Source: Steromphala cineraria
Lineage: Eukaryota; Mollusca; Gastropoda; Trochida; Trochidae
Direction of reading: 5' to 3'
DNA length: 64,000 bases
Assembly: GCA_916613615.1 (NCBI GenBank)
Contig: OU744720.1
Location: 6,923,749 to 6,987,748 of the forward strand
In this document: positions 11,101-22,323 of the stretch, piece after piece
Numbering within the stretch: position 1 is the first letter of the stretch
How the letters are laid out: every line of letters starts with the position of its first letter
Notes under the pieces: generated by a model
Told to the model about the DNA's origin: nothing
What the model saw: the letters and a program-made list of their open reading frames with translations, nothing else
The model's database searches: none
Translations under genes and position numbers: made by a program

Positions 11101-14100
11101 AGACCAAAATTTTGAAGTTGTTGCTGCCTTGCTTGACATTCAGCATTGTAAAGGCAGAACAACACATTAACTTGCACAGTGTGTGCTGGTTGCTTTGTCA
11201 CAATCCAAATTTCCAACACGTACATTTGAAGTGAGGACAATAAAGTATTATCATGATTATCATTGTTATTATCATTGATGAATGGAATACCTTCCACTGA
11301 TGACACACTCCAGGTAGGCATTCTTGGTGCGGAGAAACTCAGCATTATTTGTGCTATACATGACTTCACGGCCAGTAGGCGAGTTTCCTGAAATATGAAG
11401 CAACGATAATGAAGGTTCCGTGCATAAACAGGCGATCAGCTCTGAAGCTAAACATGTATTGTATTGTATATTGTCTCAAATTTTTAGAGTTGTTAATTTT
11501 GTCATTTCCTGTTCAAAGTTTAACTGGTCATCTGAGGGATTCTGTCAGACTGACGATGAGTGACAAGTAACATGATGGTATTTACATGAGGGAATCTAAA
11601 ATTCGATTTTAATGAGATTGTAAGCATGCACGAACCTGGTTTCTCTGTGATAGCTTCCAGATTCTTGGTGCTGCCCAGTTTGATGGTGGCGCTGACACTA
11701 TTGTAGATAGCACACTTGTAGCGCAGTTGACCGTTCACGTCGCTGTCCGTCAGGTACAGGAAGTGCAGGGTGCCTAGCGTGGAGAGGAACAAGAGGTTGA
11801 TTAAAGTAAGCCACTGACTTACATAGAATGTAGTTTTTAGTGAAAGAGTTAGTTTTATGCTGTTTGGGCAATATTTCATCCATTAGCTGCGTCAAAGTAG
11901 TTTTTAAAGTATTAAACTAACTCACTTCCGCTTATATGCAAAATCGTGAAGGTTTTGATCAAACTGATTTTCATGCTTTGGTAATCAGTATTCTGAATGT
12001 CTGACAGTAGGAAATTAAAAAGTTTGGTTACAAACTACACTTCCTGAAAACCTGAATCATATAGCAGATGTTCTTAATAATGCTACTCAATTTAAACTTC
12101 CATCAAGGGTCCAACATCAGGTTCAACCTATTTCACTATTGTAACAAGTTCATGTAGTAGAACTAAAGAAAAATATTCAAAGAGTAATCACCTTTTCCGT
12201 CCACATATTTGCGATCGCTATCCTTGACCTGCCCTTTCGAGTTTTCCAACTCTGCCAGATACCAGCTGTATATGGGTGGGGGCTTACACACAGGCTGGTT
12301 GTCGCACGTGAGACTGAGGGGGTCGCCTCTGTACTTCCTGTAGGGCTCCTCGTCAACAGTCTCCCACTGGCCGATCTCTGCAAGCAAGAGGGCAATGATC
12401 TTTATTAAAGTCAGGTTTATTTATGTTGCCAGTGCCATTGCAGGGGGTTGAAATTAGTCCTATTGGGGTACTAGCCATTCTGACTAGTGCATTCCTGTGA
12501 GCACTAGCTCAAAGACATTCTGACTAGCCAAATACACTGATATAATTGTATTTCTTTAAATTCGACTAGTACTTCGGACTACCAGTCTGTACACTTAACT
12601 AGCCAAGCATCTTTTTCACTAAGTGATTATTTCTAACCCTGGCAAGACAAAACATGTCTTTCTACCAATATCATATATCCCCTTTCTATAAGCTTTAAAC
12701 TTTTTAAAGCCTACTACAGGGTTTGTAAAACTTTTCAAGACCCAAATTTAGGCTTTTTAAGGTAAATTTCAAGGTGTTGTCGGCAAAATTAAGGCAAATA
12801 AATCCAAGCAAGTGAGATCAAGCATTGTTCACAAATGTTTCTTCAGAAACACAAAACAACAGACCTTGCGCAATGGACTCGGTCAACCATCATATACAGG
12901 AAAATCACTTAAAGTTTCTTGAAGTTACAGGATAACAAGCTTGCTACCCAGGTGAAGAAAAGGTATGACAATTTTGTCCAACTCACCAACTTTGATGAGT
13001 GTGATGATGTGAGACATGGTAACAGCAACAATTCCAGGAGAAATCTCATTCTTGGCAAAACACTGATAGTAGCCTTCTTCTCGATCGGTGAACGTTGGGA
13101 TGGTCAGCGTCCCATTCACCGCGTTTACCTCCACGTATTCCGAATTAACGGGATCGCCGTTAAACCGCCATTCATATCTGAAGTAGACAAAGAGACCTTA
13201 CAAAAACTTCCAAAATTAATTAGAACAGAGGTTTAATTTTCTTATTTCTGTTCCAAAATTTTATAATGTCATATTCTTTTCTCCGATTTTTTAATAAACA
13301 TATTCTAAGTCAATATAGTTGAAACAACATTTTCTTATATTGCAGGTGTCAAAACCAATTAATGTTACTTACTGAATGTCTTCTTCAAACAAAATTACAC
13401 TTAACATATTGACAGAAACTTAAGATAATCATATTGCAAAGTTTGGTTGAATTCTTTTCAGAAATTTTGTTTTGTTTAACTTAATTGTGCATATCAAAAG
13501 CTCATAATGAAGTATGCTTTCATAGACTAACTCAAATATTTGCTTAAATTTCAATGGAATTTTTAGAAGTATTTCAGTTAACAAATACTGATATCAAAAG
13601 GTCACTTATTCTTGTTGTCGTGCATACCTAAGCTACTGTTAAAATTGAAATAACAAAACTGTATGTTCTCACGATGGTGTTGGGTTTCCCGTGGCTTGAC
13701 ATGTGAGCACCTTGGTCCCTTTGTCTACATACTCTGTAACTGCCTTGACCGGATCTTTTATCTTCGCAGGGATTTCTGAAATCATCAAAAGAAAATAATT
13801 AGTTATTTTTCAAGAGTAATGGTCAGAAAATGGACAATATAAATCTTGTATTTATAACTTTTTTGATGACAGAAACGGATACCTGTAATTCATTCACCAA
13901 TCATATGCTTGACAAAAACTTAATAACAAGGAAAGATTTTAAGTTCATTTATTGACAAAGTATGTCCCTTCCTCTTTCTAAAAGCATCCTCACCCAACCA
14001 ACCATATTGGATTTGAGAAACAGACCAAATAATATAGCACTTTTCATTTACCTACTGATACACTTTCAGGAGCATTTCTCAAGTTAAGTTGTCTTAATGC

Positions 14101-14406
14101 CAGAAATCTTACATTTCCGTTAATGTAAATCAGCAAATTTTGTATACAAATCATGCCAAGCCAATAACATTGTGATTGCAACTTAAATGAACAAAATTGA
14201 AACATCTAGTGGTGGTTCTTAGTACATTAAACCTTTAATTCCTACAAATCAAGCTCATAGCCAAATTTATTTCTTGTTCTTGGGGTGGAAGGATAAAAGA
14301 GAATAGTTAAAGTTCTAAAGCCTAAACTTTACTTACTGAGCTCTTCCTGGGCAGGTGCTAGAGACACGAGTGCCGCGAAACCAACCAGCACCCTCAGTAA
14401 CGTCAT
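4940..14406 (-). CDS. Nrg-like: L1CAM/neuroglian-family Ig cell-adhesion receptor, short form lacking FnIII repeats
   Basis: Thirteen exons join in phase: 14406-14337, 13775-13673, 13177-12987, 12377-12192, 11773-11636, 11387-11291, 10823-10630, 10237-10088, 9713-9570, 8509-8192, 6154-6020, 5533-5452 and 5183-4940. They total 2052 nt, giving 683 aa plus TAG. Order of parts: signal peptide 1-19; Ig1 24-121 (C49/C97, W61); Ig2 122-229 (C146/C204, W160); Ig3 230-326 (C257/C308, W269); Ig4 327-424 (C350/C406, W366); cysteine-less Ig-like 425-530; transmembrane helix about 542-565; acidic tail 566-683 with FNEDGSFIGQY at 648-658. In the L1 family this motif binds ankyrin, and the ectodomain mediates neuronal and epithelial adhesion. 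Every intron is GT..AG. The start is set by an in-frame TGA 18 nt upstream. The usual six-Ig plus FnIII ectodomain is not present, so this is a shortened paralogue or isoform. Hemolin, a secreted four-Ig L1 relative of insects, is the nearest known architecture for the distal part. Family assignment is firm; exact orthology is not. Confidence 0.93.
5452..5533 (-). CDS. coding exon 12: membrane-proximal cytoplasmic tail
   Basis: Encodes residues 576-602, DKKERANDIDPEKDLVDSGF and then HDLSRA. The order of charged DKKE followed by GFHDLS resembles the neuroglian tail. Acceptor TTTCAG, donor GTGAGT, phase 2 out. Confidence 0.9.
6020..6154 (-). CDS. coding exon 11: transmembrane helix
   Basis: Encodes residues 531-575. 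A short juxtamembrane stretch is followed by LWWIALIVALIILLIVIILI and a stop-transfer CNRKR. The L1-family-like EGTYP continues into the cytoplasm. Acceptor TTGCAG, donor GTGAGT, phase 1 out. A 30-bp minisatellite begins only about 25 bp upstream of this exon, within the preceding intron. Confidence 0.93.
6178..6697. repeat. 30-bp minisatellite, about 17 units
   Basis: The unit is AATGTCATGTGTACAAGACT followed by CATTCAGGAT, with scattered substitutions. It fills the intron just upstream of the transmembrane exon. Because 30 is divisible by 3, it leaves long open frames on both strands encoding ten-residue repeats. These are by-products, not genes. Confidence 0.95.
8192..8509 (-). CDS. coding exon 10: cysteine-less, sequon-rich Ig-like domain
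   Basis: A single 318-nt exon, phase 1 on both sides, encodes residues 425-530. TDPALTLEYWWRFKN and NGTYYRIVRH follow the C-strand and F-strand layout of L1/contactin-type Ig6 domains. The two bridge cysteines are replaced (V449 and about R509), and no Cys occurs in the exon. There are five N-glycosylation sequons: N446, N467, N491, N504 and N517. Acceptor TTGCAG, donor GTAAGT. Confidence 0.92.
8590..9214. repeat. 28-bp minisatellite, about 21 units, with an inverted edge unit
   Basis: The unit is ATATCAACTTTACCCATGTC followed by TACAATAA. Variants include ACCCACGTC and TACATTAA. It lies in the intron between coding exons 9 and 10. The low-coordinate edge carries part of a unit in inverted orientation. 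Confidence 0.95.
9570..9713 (-). CDS. coding exon 9: second half of Ig4
   Basis: Encodes residues 377-424: DNKRVLTVRSLVKPDDIQCF, then QCRVFNKVSEEYSSGCLNVI. It contains Cys406 (F-strand) and two extra cysteines, C403 and C420. Acceptor TTGCAG, donor GTAAAT, phase 1 out. Confidence 0.92.
10088..10237 (-). CDS. coding exon 8: first half of Ig4
   Basis: Encodes residues 327-376: GPIWEVPLKDIVAPEETEAV, then FECKA with Cys350 and PEWFRNG with the core Trp366. Acceptor ATGTAG, donor GTAAGC, phase 1 out. Confidence 0.92.
10630..10823 (-). CDS. coding exon 7: second half of Ig3
   Basis: Encodes residues 262-326. It has the core Trp in VLWFKDQ, then RKLTIKNVQLVDAGNYVCEG, a textbook E-to-F strand Ig signature ending at Cys308. 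Acceptor TTTCAG, donor GTGAGT, phase 1 out. Confidence 0.94.
11021..11280 (+). mobile_element. tRNA-derived SINE
   Basis: The tRNA-like head has an A box TAGCTCAATTGG (11030-11041), a GTC (Asp-type) anticodon position, and a degenerate B box GGTTGATTCCC (11073-11083). The body follows, with GCCTTGCTTGACATTCAGCA, and ends in an ATTATCATTGTTATTATCAT tail. The acceptor stem does not pair well, so it is not a functional tRNA. It is inserted antisense in the intron between coding exons 6 and 7. Confidence 0.7.
11291..11387 (-). CDS. coding exon 6: first half of Ig3
   Basis: Encodes residues 230-261: GNSPTGREVMYSTNNAEFLR, then AYLECVISG with the B-strand Cys257. The GREVMYS-type opening is typical of L1-family Ig3. 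Acceptor TTTCAG, donor GTATTC, phase 2 out. Confidence 0.9.
11636..11773 (-). CDS. coding exon 5: second half of Ig2
   Basis: Encodes residues 184-229: GTLHFLYLTDSD, then the F-strand YKCAIYNSVSATIKLG. The KLG ending matches the L1-family Ig2 pattern. Acceptor GCTAG, donor GTTCGT (a weak +3/+5 donor, but phase-consistent). Confidence 0.88.
12192..12377 (-). CDS. coding exon 4: first half of Ig2
   Basis: Encodes residues 122-183. It has the YRGDPLSLTC B-strand with a literal RGD at 138-140, an extra Cys152, and the core Trp in YSWYLAE. Acceptor TTGCAG, donor GTGATT, phase 1 out. The donor is weaker than the others. Confidence 0.9.
12987..13177 (-). CDS. coding exon 3: second half of Ig1
   Basis: Encodes residues 58-121. 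It has the core Trp in YEWRFNG and the F-strand signature EEGYYQCFAKNE, which strongly resembles neuroglian/L1 Ig1. There is one sequon, N79-G-T. Acceptor CTTCAG, donor GTGAGT, phase 1 out. Confidence 0.93.
13673..13775 (-). CDS. coding exon 2: first half of Ig1
   Basis: Acceptor TTTCAG and donor GTGAGA. Encodes residues 24-57, including the B-strand cysteine in KVLTCQATGNPTP, the classic Ig form. The phase-2 donor splits Ser58. Confidence 0.92.
14337..14406 (-). CDS. coding exon 1: start codon and signal peptide
   Basis: Encodes MTLLRVLVGFAALVSLAPA followed by QEEL. This is a hydrophobic secretion signal with a plausible cleavage after APA (residue 19). The ATG has A at -3, and an in-frame TGA at 14424-14422 in the same exon excludes an upstream extension. 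The donor GTAAGT begins at 14336, phase 1. Confidence 0.93.
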
Positions 14407-14463
14407 CCTCCACACCTTCGCTCACTGCCTCGCGATGTCTTATTCTCAGGCAAAGCTCTCAAT
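14407..14463 (-). other. 5'UTR part of the first identified exon
   Basis: A TTTGCAG acceptor ends at 14464, directly before this 57-nt leader. At least one noncoding exon must therefore lie further upstream on the minus strand, at higher coordinates. I could not place it with confidence. The leader carries the in-frame stop that fixes the start codon. Confidence 0.7.
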
Positions 14464-17400
14464 CTGCAAACAAATCATCAGTTTAATTGAGGAGAAGGTG
14501 CATATTGCTTATTAACAAAATTTGAGAAGAAATACAAATATATGGATTTACTTCATATTTTATATTTGCTCCAGACATAGCAGAAACTATCTAATTTGTA
14601 TTGTTAACCATCCATAAATTTTCTAAAATGCGCTCAGAAGATCCATCAACTTTGTCCTAACAGCTTATGTTCCTATGTAACAGTATTATTGACAAGAAGA
14701 AGTCCCTTGTCTCTGATCATGCATCAGTATTTGTCACCCTCAAATCCTTTCCACACCCAGTGCATCTCAGAAGTGTTACCGAATACTGACTGAGCTACAC
14801 AGACAGAAATAGCTCAGCAGTAATTAGACACTTTCACAACACACATTGTCCAATTCACATGCAACTTAACAATCGTCAACTTAAACAGACTTTCCAATAC
14901 ATCTTCCAAATATGTCCGTTTGAAAATGTATGTTGCCATGGCAATAGGAATGCACCAATCATAATTGTTACAGGCTTTTAGTTCCCTGCTGCTAATGATC
15001 CAAATAAGAACAATGGAAGGAAGGCACTGTAACAAATGGTAATGACAATCAAGCCATTGTTTTCTTAGAGAAATGGAACAAGGTCAGGGAATTTGACCTC
15101 CCAAGAACTAGGGTCAAAATTGTACCCATTCATTTCAATGACAGGCAGTAAACCACTTGCCTTGTCTCTTGAACTCAGAACATTAACATTGGAGGGTCTA
15201 TCTCCAAGATTTTTAACCGAAAACAGAATAGAATCTTCTTGTTTTTATTTTTTTATGTTTCTTTTGACTTGAGGTGTAATAGCTCATACCAAATATTTCT
15301 TTGACCAAAGAAAATGTCTGCATAACATCATGAAAACATCAATAATAAAATAACATTGTTTGAGCAGAATAGATTGCTTTCTGGCTGTTTGAAGATGAAT
15401 AATCTTAAACTGAGGTAGACACAAGTGGCTAATACCAGTAACACATAGTAAGCTGTCAGTTCAATGCAATAAAATCATCTCACAGAACTCCCTGACCAAT
15501 CAGAGAGCTGTGATGCAGTTACAGGAGTGATAATAAACAGTAATGGAGAGAGTACATCACCTTGTCCTATGCCTCAGTGTTTATCAAATTAATGGTCATA
15601 TTTAATTTATCAGACCTCAATTTATAGTAACTGTCAATAACTTATCAAATTCTTGAAATTTCATCTAAACTTTACTTTTGCAAAAAAAAAAAAACCCTAC
15701 CCAAATCTCAACAACAAAAACAAAAAAAATTTCAGTAACATTCTTCAAATGAAACTAATCAATGAAATCTTGAAATTGGAAAATCAATGCTTATACAGAT
15801 AAACAAAGGAATCAAATGCATGCAAAATCTGCCGAATTGAGTTGCAATTATGCAAGTGGTACTTAATCTGAAGCTATTCAAACTAGCAGTTATCTCACTA
15901 TGTGCCTGCAAACAAAGCATGAGCGAGGGAGGTGCAGGGTTTGAGCACATGCATGTGCACATTAGCTTCATGAGGCATTGTTCTCCCTGACAGGCTGAGA
16001 GAATTAATATGATTACAGGCTGTTTCCGCTCCATTCAAGACAAGCCCTGGTACAAGAATTTGTGCAAACTACATTTCTAGACAAAGGCCTTATACTGCAT
16101 CAGGCTGCTTATTGCTTCATTTCTCACTTGCCTGCTCTCAAATTTCAATGCTAAAATCATAGTGAAAGATGTTGATGAAATTTTAACATAGGTTAGCATT
16201 TTTGAAAATTTGAATACTGATGTCATACCAAAAAACCAAATCAGATTTTAAACTAAAGGACATTAAATTATCTGTATTCCAAAATTTAAAGCAAAGTTTT
16301 GAATAACAAAGACATCAGAAACTGCCTTAGAAAACAAAGGTTTTAATATAATACACCACTTTTGTATTATTTAATATGTTATTTATCAAAAGTTTCATAA
16401 ATAATAAATGAATATTTTAGGCTCAATTTGATTTACTGGGGTAATACAAATCCTTCAATCTATTTGTACTGATTGACATTTACTCTATTTCTTGAACAAG
16501 ATCTGGTAATTGGAGATACCTAGGTGTACCGGTATATAAAGGCTAGATCAGATGTATTCTAGCGAGAGTCCTCATTACGGAGGTAACTGTGATCTCCCGG
16601 CCTACTGTATACACAACACCATGACACTGACTGGGACATGTTTGTCCACATGTAAATCTCTGTCTTCAGAGTTACCGTCCAGTATAAGTAAAGGACAAGT
16701 CCACCCACCTTGTTACACACTGACCAGATGACGGACACACCCATACCTACACGTCTCAAACTGGACTCAATTACTGTACAGCATACTTGGTTATGAAGTA
16801 TAAGATTGTAGTGATATCCAACTTCCTTTCTTGTCCATAAAATCCTGTACATTATTTCCCTAAAACCTCTTGAATGACACTTCAAAATAGGATATTTGGT
16901 TGTCAATGAACTTATTTTCAGCACTAGGTGTTATTACAATTACTGCAAACTGTCAAATTAAGACACAAACACCTTCACATTGAACTCATTAAAATTGCAT
17001 ACTTGAATAATGATAAAACAGTTTTTTCAACACAAACATTTAAACATGATCAACGGTTTCGCTGCATTGAACTCAAACCTTAATACAGTAATCTTCATTT
17101 CATTACAAAAAGCAATTTGACTTGTACATAGATAGGACTCAGTTAATAATGCAAAAGCTTTTGATTACTTCCACACTGACAGAAACTAATCCAACAAACC
17201 CTATCAGCTGATGCAAGTACATGTGCTGCCAGAGACTTGCTCTAAACTATCCTAGAGATAATAACTTATTCAAATGACAAATGTATTTGATAAATTTGGA
17301 CAATCTGTTGAGTCCCCTCCCTTCTGGCCATGTCAATGTCCTGAGGAGACACCGGTACAGTAAAGGTCAGGTCCCATCAATAGCCTGCCACCTACAGAGA

Positions 17401-19067
17401 AGAGGGGGAGGGCTAGGTGTGGATGTTCTATACCCTCATGTCAACACTAATCAGATTCTCGCTGTGTGCATTTACTCAAGTGACCACTCACTCATCACTG
17501 CTATCATTAGAAAATTAACCCTTTACATATACACCTATAAGTGTCAAACAGTGATTTCCCATATCAACTGGTGCAACCAGAAATTAAATGAATTTCTTTC
17601 ACTTGGGCTAAGTTATTTCTGATCTTCATAAATATTGAAGATGTAAGTAGAGCAGGGCCTCCTCCCATACTTTTCCATTCCACTAAGACCATCTTAGTGA
17701 CTTGCCATCACCTTAGTGATGCATGAAAGGCCCTGTTCTATAATTAAATTGTTAAAGAAAGCCAAGCAAAGTATTTCTAACCCTTCCTACTTTGCTGCTA
17801 ATATTCTGTTGAGAGGATGATATAAATCATAGCACGCTGCTCAATGACCAATCATACACAATTACATGTGATATTATATGCATAAGGAGGGTGTGATATA
17901 TAGGGATATGACATGAGTGAGTGTGATACCGAGTGGGTATGACAGTTATATATCACCTGTCTCCTCCAGCACCAGGAGAATTACCATCAGTATATACCAG
18001 CTGGGTTGTGAGGAAACACAACACAGAACTCACTCACTAACTCACACCACATCCCCCTTTCCAGGAGAATCAGTCAAAAAGCTGAGTGACAAATGAAACC
18101 TCCGTTCAAACATCAAATTGACCTTCTTATTGATACGTGGAGTGGGTATTTTTTCCCTACTTTCATGCAATTACAGGTCTTTTAAAGTCTTATAACCAGA
18201 TATTTGCTTTTATCACCTGTAAACAAATCTTTGTGTTAATACTTTATCAAGCTGTTAAATCATAATGCATCACTTCAATGGATATATATAAAATCCTATG
18301 ATTTGGGTTTCTCATAAATCAGACACATTAGTATTACTGAAATGAAATATGACTCAAAGATAGAAAGCTGTCTTCAGTAACATGTAAGCTGTCCACAACA
18401 TAATACCAATAAAGCAAATCCTTGCAATATTTTTTGTATCCTCACTCATATCCCAGCAAAGTTCCCTGAGGCACGAGGAACACTTACCCAAAGTCACTTT
18501 TTCATCTGCTGGTACTACACAAGCAGGGACGCTTACCTGACCTAGATCTAGAGGTCTACATGCTGACAAGTTGACAAGATAAGTAAACAAATCCATCAGG
18601 ACAGGCAAACAGAGACCAGCCCCTTCAAGATACCCACTGACACATTAGGCAGGCAAAGACAAAATGTAAACACGTGGGGCAGAACATCTGTGCATCACAA
18701 TGCTCCAGTCATATCCAATAACCCTGCTGCACTACCACAGCTGACTGTCATATCCCATCACAATCTACGCAACTCTAAGAGGGTTGATGTACATATCTTT
18801 GCACTGTCATCAATCCTGAGAGATTAGACACTATTGAAGCAGGCAAGTAGCACCCCTGAGACTCACTATGGCACCAAACTTAACCAGTCCCATCAGTCTG
18901 ACTTTACCTTCTCGTAGACCTCTGTTCAGTAGTCAGTATCCTTTACAGCTTATCCAGTAAGAGTCTAAGTGGGAACACAACTTCATAAGCAGATTTACAT
19001 GATAAGTACATCCACAATGGTCAACTCCAGCTCAGTCTTCTATTCATTTCACTCCAACTCACGTCTA

Positions 19068-19197
19068 CAGACAGTGAGATAGCAGTTCACTGGTCACCTC
19101 ACTACTCCAAGTCCTTCACACACAGACACTGAGATAGCAGTACACTGGTCACTTCACTACTCCCAGTCCAACACACAGACACTGAGATAGCTGTACA
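19068..19197. repeat. tandem duplication of about 58 bp, 2.3 copies
   Basis: ACAGACACTGAGATAGCAG, then CACTGGTCAC and TCACTACTCC, recurs with a period near 58 bp. Confidence 0.75.
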
Positions 19198-22165
19198 GCA
19201 GGCTGCTGCCGTCTTCAGCTGTGAGAGGGACAGACTCATCGATCCATCTGCTCGGGGCAGAGAGATGATCATAACGCTGGTCAGCTGATGCTCTTGTTCA
19301 GGACAGAGTGCTGTGTGAGTTGTAGCAAAACAAGCAGTCCTTCTTTATGTGAACATAGGAGCTGCATTTCTCAACATGCATGGGTCAGATCCTGTACACA
19401 ATGGCAATTCTTTTTTAAGCTTTATTGCTTAATGCAAGGCAAAGGCCCTGACAAGTTCCTTAATGATTTCCCTGTTACCTCAGAATGTATACAGAGCTAT
19501 TGACATCCTGTCACTTTATGTTAAACTGAAGCAAAAATGGCTATAGGTTTTCAGTATGGTGGAATATCCACTTAGAGAAACTGCCCTTATCTAATCAGAG
19601 AAAATATTTGCATGGCAATGTTGATGTTATTCAAGAAAATATTTCAGTTGTTCGCCATGGTAACTGGAGACCTTTTCTGAACTTCAATATTGAATGCAGA
19701 TGTAGGGCGAAAATGTGAACAAAATGAGTCTATTATGTTTCCAGATTTGCAGTTAGTGACTTCATCCTTGATGTAAACTAAATAATTAATAAAGCTAAAT
19801 TAATTTTCTTATATCTCTGACTTAATTTTCTCATTACTTTATTAATCATAAATTAGTGCTTGAAACAGACACTACGATACTTGTAGGAATTTGAACCACA
19901 ACAATCTAATTACTTCTTTTAAGATAAGGTTATTGCACATTAATTGTAGCCTTTTTTGTAGGTACAAGTCACATTTAAACAGGATATAACCAGGAAGATT
20001 ACTGAAATTTGATACTCTGCGTGAAAAACATAAAACAATGCCTGAATAAATTAGATATCAGTTGTTCTCTTATTTCCTGAGGACATTGCCTAGAAAACCT
20101 TTTGCATTGAAAATTAAATTAATTTCATAGGTAGAAGGTTATAATTTAGGCCAGTTAAATAGTCATGATATGGGTCAGTTAAACCATAACAGCTTAACCA
20201 TACACAGAGTTTTATTTACACAAGGTCTCAAATTACCTACCAGTATGTATGCAAATATAGATTTTATGATATACTAAAGGTATTTATTCAATCAATTAAT
20301 GTCACTCTTTAGACATCTTAAAAAAGCATGGTAATCTTTTAAATAAAACCAAAAGTTGATATTTAAGGATGTATTGTAACTAATTTTCAACTTTCACAGA
20401 TATCATGAAAAAAATCAATCTTCTTAATTTCAGAAACGCCGGCAAATGACATTAAGGATCTTTTATTACTGAAATTTCACACTTGAAGGGAGGCTTTAAT
20501 TAACTTGAAGGAAAATCTGAAGAAAATGAAAATGAAAATTTCAATTACACAAGGACAATAAATTGATGGTATCAGTCTTGCGGCCATCCTGCAGAGAGCA
20601 CAGATTGGAGAGATTACGCTGAGATTGAGTACTAGTTTCCTTCAGACTGCTACATTGTAGGATCAATGCTATCAACAGAGGAAATACTATCTTCCTAACA
20701 AATTCTTCATGACTAAGTAATATTACTTTTCAAGCAACACTGCTATAGTGCTTTAACTCAATCATCTCAATCATCAATGGTTCAAGATAAAAAAAATTCT
20801 ATCAATTGATTCACAACTTTTACTATTTTGAAGAATACTAGATATCACCGTACTATCTTCCTACAACTGCTACAACAGCCTTGACACCCTTCTATTGATT
20901 TCTTCTCCCACCTCCTCAAGTCTATCCCTAAATAAACGTCAGTTTTCAGGACGCATGCATCACATGCCTCCTTAACTATTTGTGGATACCAGAAGTCCAC
21001 CAGCTAAACAAGGGAATCTGGAGGCTCAAAGTGAGAGCACGGTCACATCACTCTCATAAATCAGCTGTAGTCACTGGACACTCGCCGGACATGTCCAGTG
21101 ACTCTGAGCTGGAGGGAGGATAGAAGACCTGGTACATGGGTGACAGGCAGCTCTTCTCAAACAATCGTAGTAGAGACTAACATCTACTGTGTATACTAGT
21201 GGCTTAATTACTTATGTGTTCTCAAAACAAAAGGGAAAGCAAAATTATTTTTGAGATAAACGTCAATTAGAAATTGAATAAATGTAACATTGTTGTATTG
21301 GGATCACACTCTCTTGAAAATGTTATGTTAACCCTCAAATTAAATTCGATGACAGTTCAAAGAATGACAAATCTTAAGAAAACTATTCAGACAATGTTGC
21401 AATGCTTTTTTTCATGCTAATTAGAAGAGTGACAATGAAGTAATCTTTAAGCTTTAGGTGCAATGTAAGCAACATCACTACAACAGGAAGTAGTTCTGCA
21501 GTGGCTGGATCAACGTGACACGGGCGAGGGTTTGAGGACCTTGTTTGTCTTAGCCCCCCATTCCATGTCTCCCCCTCCCAATGGTGTCCTTCCAGAATCT
21601 ACACTGCCCCTATTGTCGGGAACATTGTAAATCTTGTGTCACTCTGTCAAGCTTTCCTTCTCAAATATCTGACGCTTTACGAGAACTTTGGTAGTTAAAA
21701 GATTAACAGACACAAGACCGTGAATATTTTGAAAAATGGTGACCTAATTACCAACTTGTTAGGATCCATAAGCTAAAAATCTGATAAACAGAGAAATTTA
21801 AATCTAAATAAAGAATAAATTTGTTTGGTACAATTTCGTTATTTTAGTTTCTCTATCTTGAATCATTGGCAAAGACCATTATCTCAAAAATATGCAATAT
21901 GACTTCCAAACTGCAATTCAAATGAGCATCCTTTGTATGACAGCATTAACCAACTCACAATGAAAATGTCCATCTCAGTTAGGACATTGTTTACAATGCA
22001 CAAGCATAACATAAATGACAATGTTTACAATTAAGCCTGGATGAGTGACAGGGATGTCAGTTATGGGTAGAGAGACGACACATGAGTTCTGAGTTTACAT
22101 TCCCGAGTGAGCTGGAGCGATCAACACTGACTGACGAGACAGCATCTAGCAGCTGATCCCCCACA

Positions 22166-22323
22166 TAATAAGGTTCAACTGTCATCTCCCATCATCAGCA
22201 TGTGGCCACCTCCACACCGGGATCAACATCCACACACCACACTTCTAGTCTATCCACCTAATAAGGTTCAACTGTCATCTCCCATCATCAGCATGTGACC
22301 ACCTCCACACCGAGATCAACATT
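22166..22323. repeat. 93-bp period direct duplication
   Basis: 22166-22230 and 22259-22323 are nearly identical. They share TAATAAGGTTCAACTGTCAT, then CTCCCATCATCAGCATGTG and CCACCTCCACACCG, with only two or three differences, so the event is recent. Confidence 0.85.

Noticed and set aside
17281..17622. 113-codon plus-strand open frame
   Set aside because: It is the longest repeat-free frame outside the gene. It has no recognisable motif and no supporting neighbours, and its length is within chance for 64 kb.
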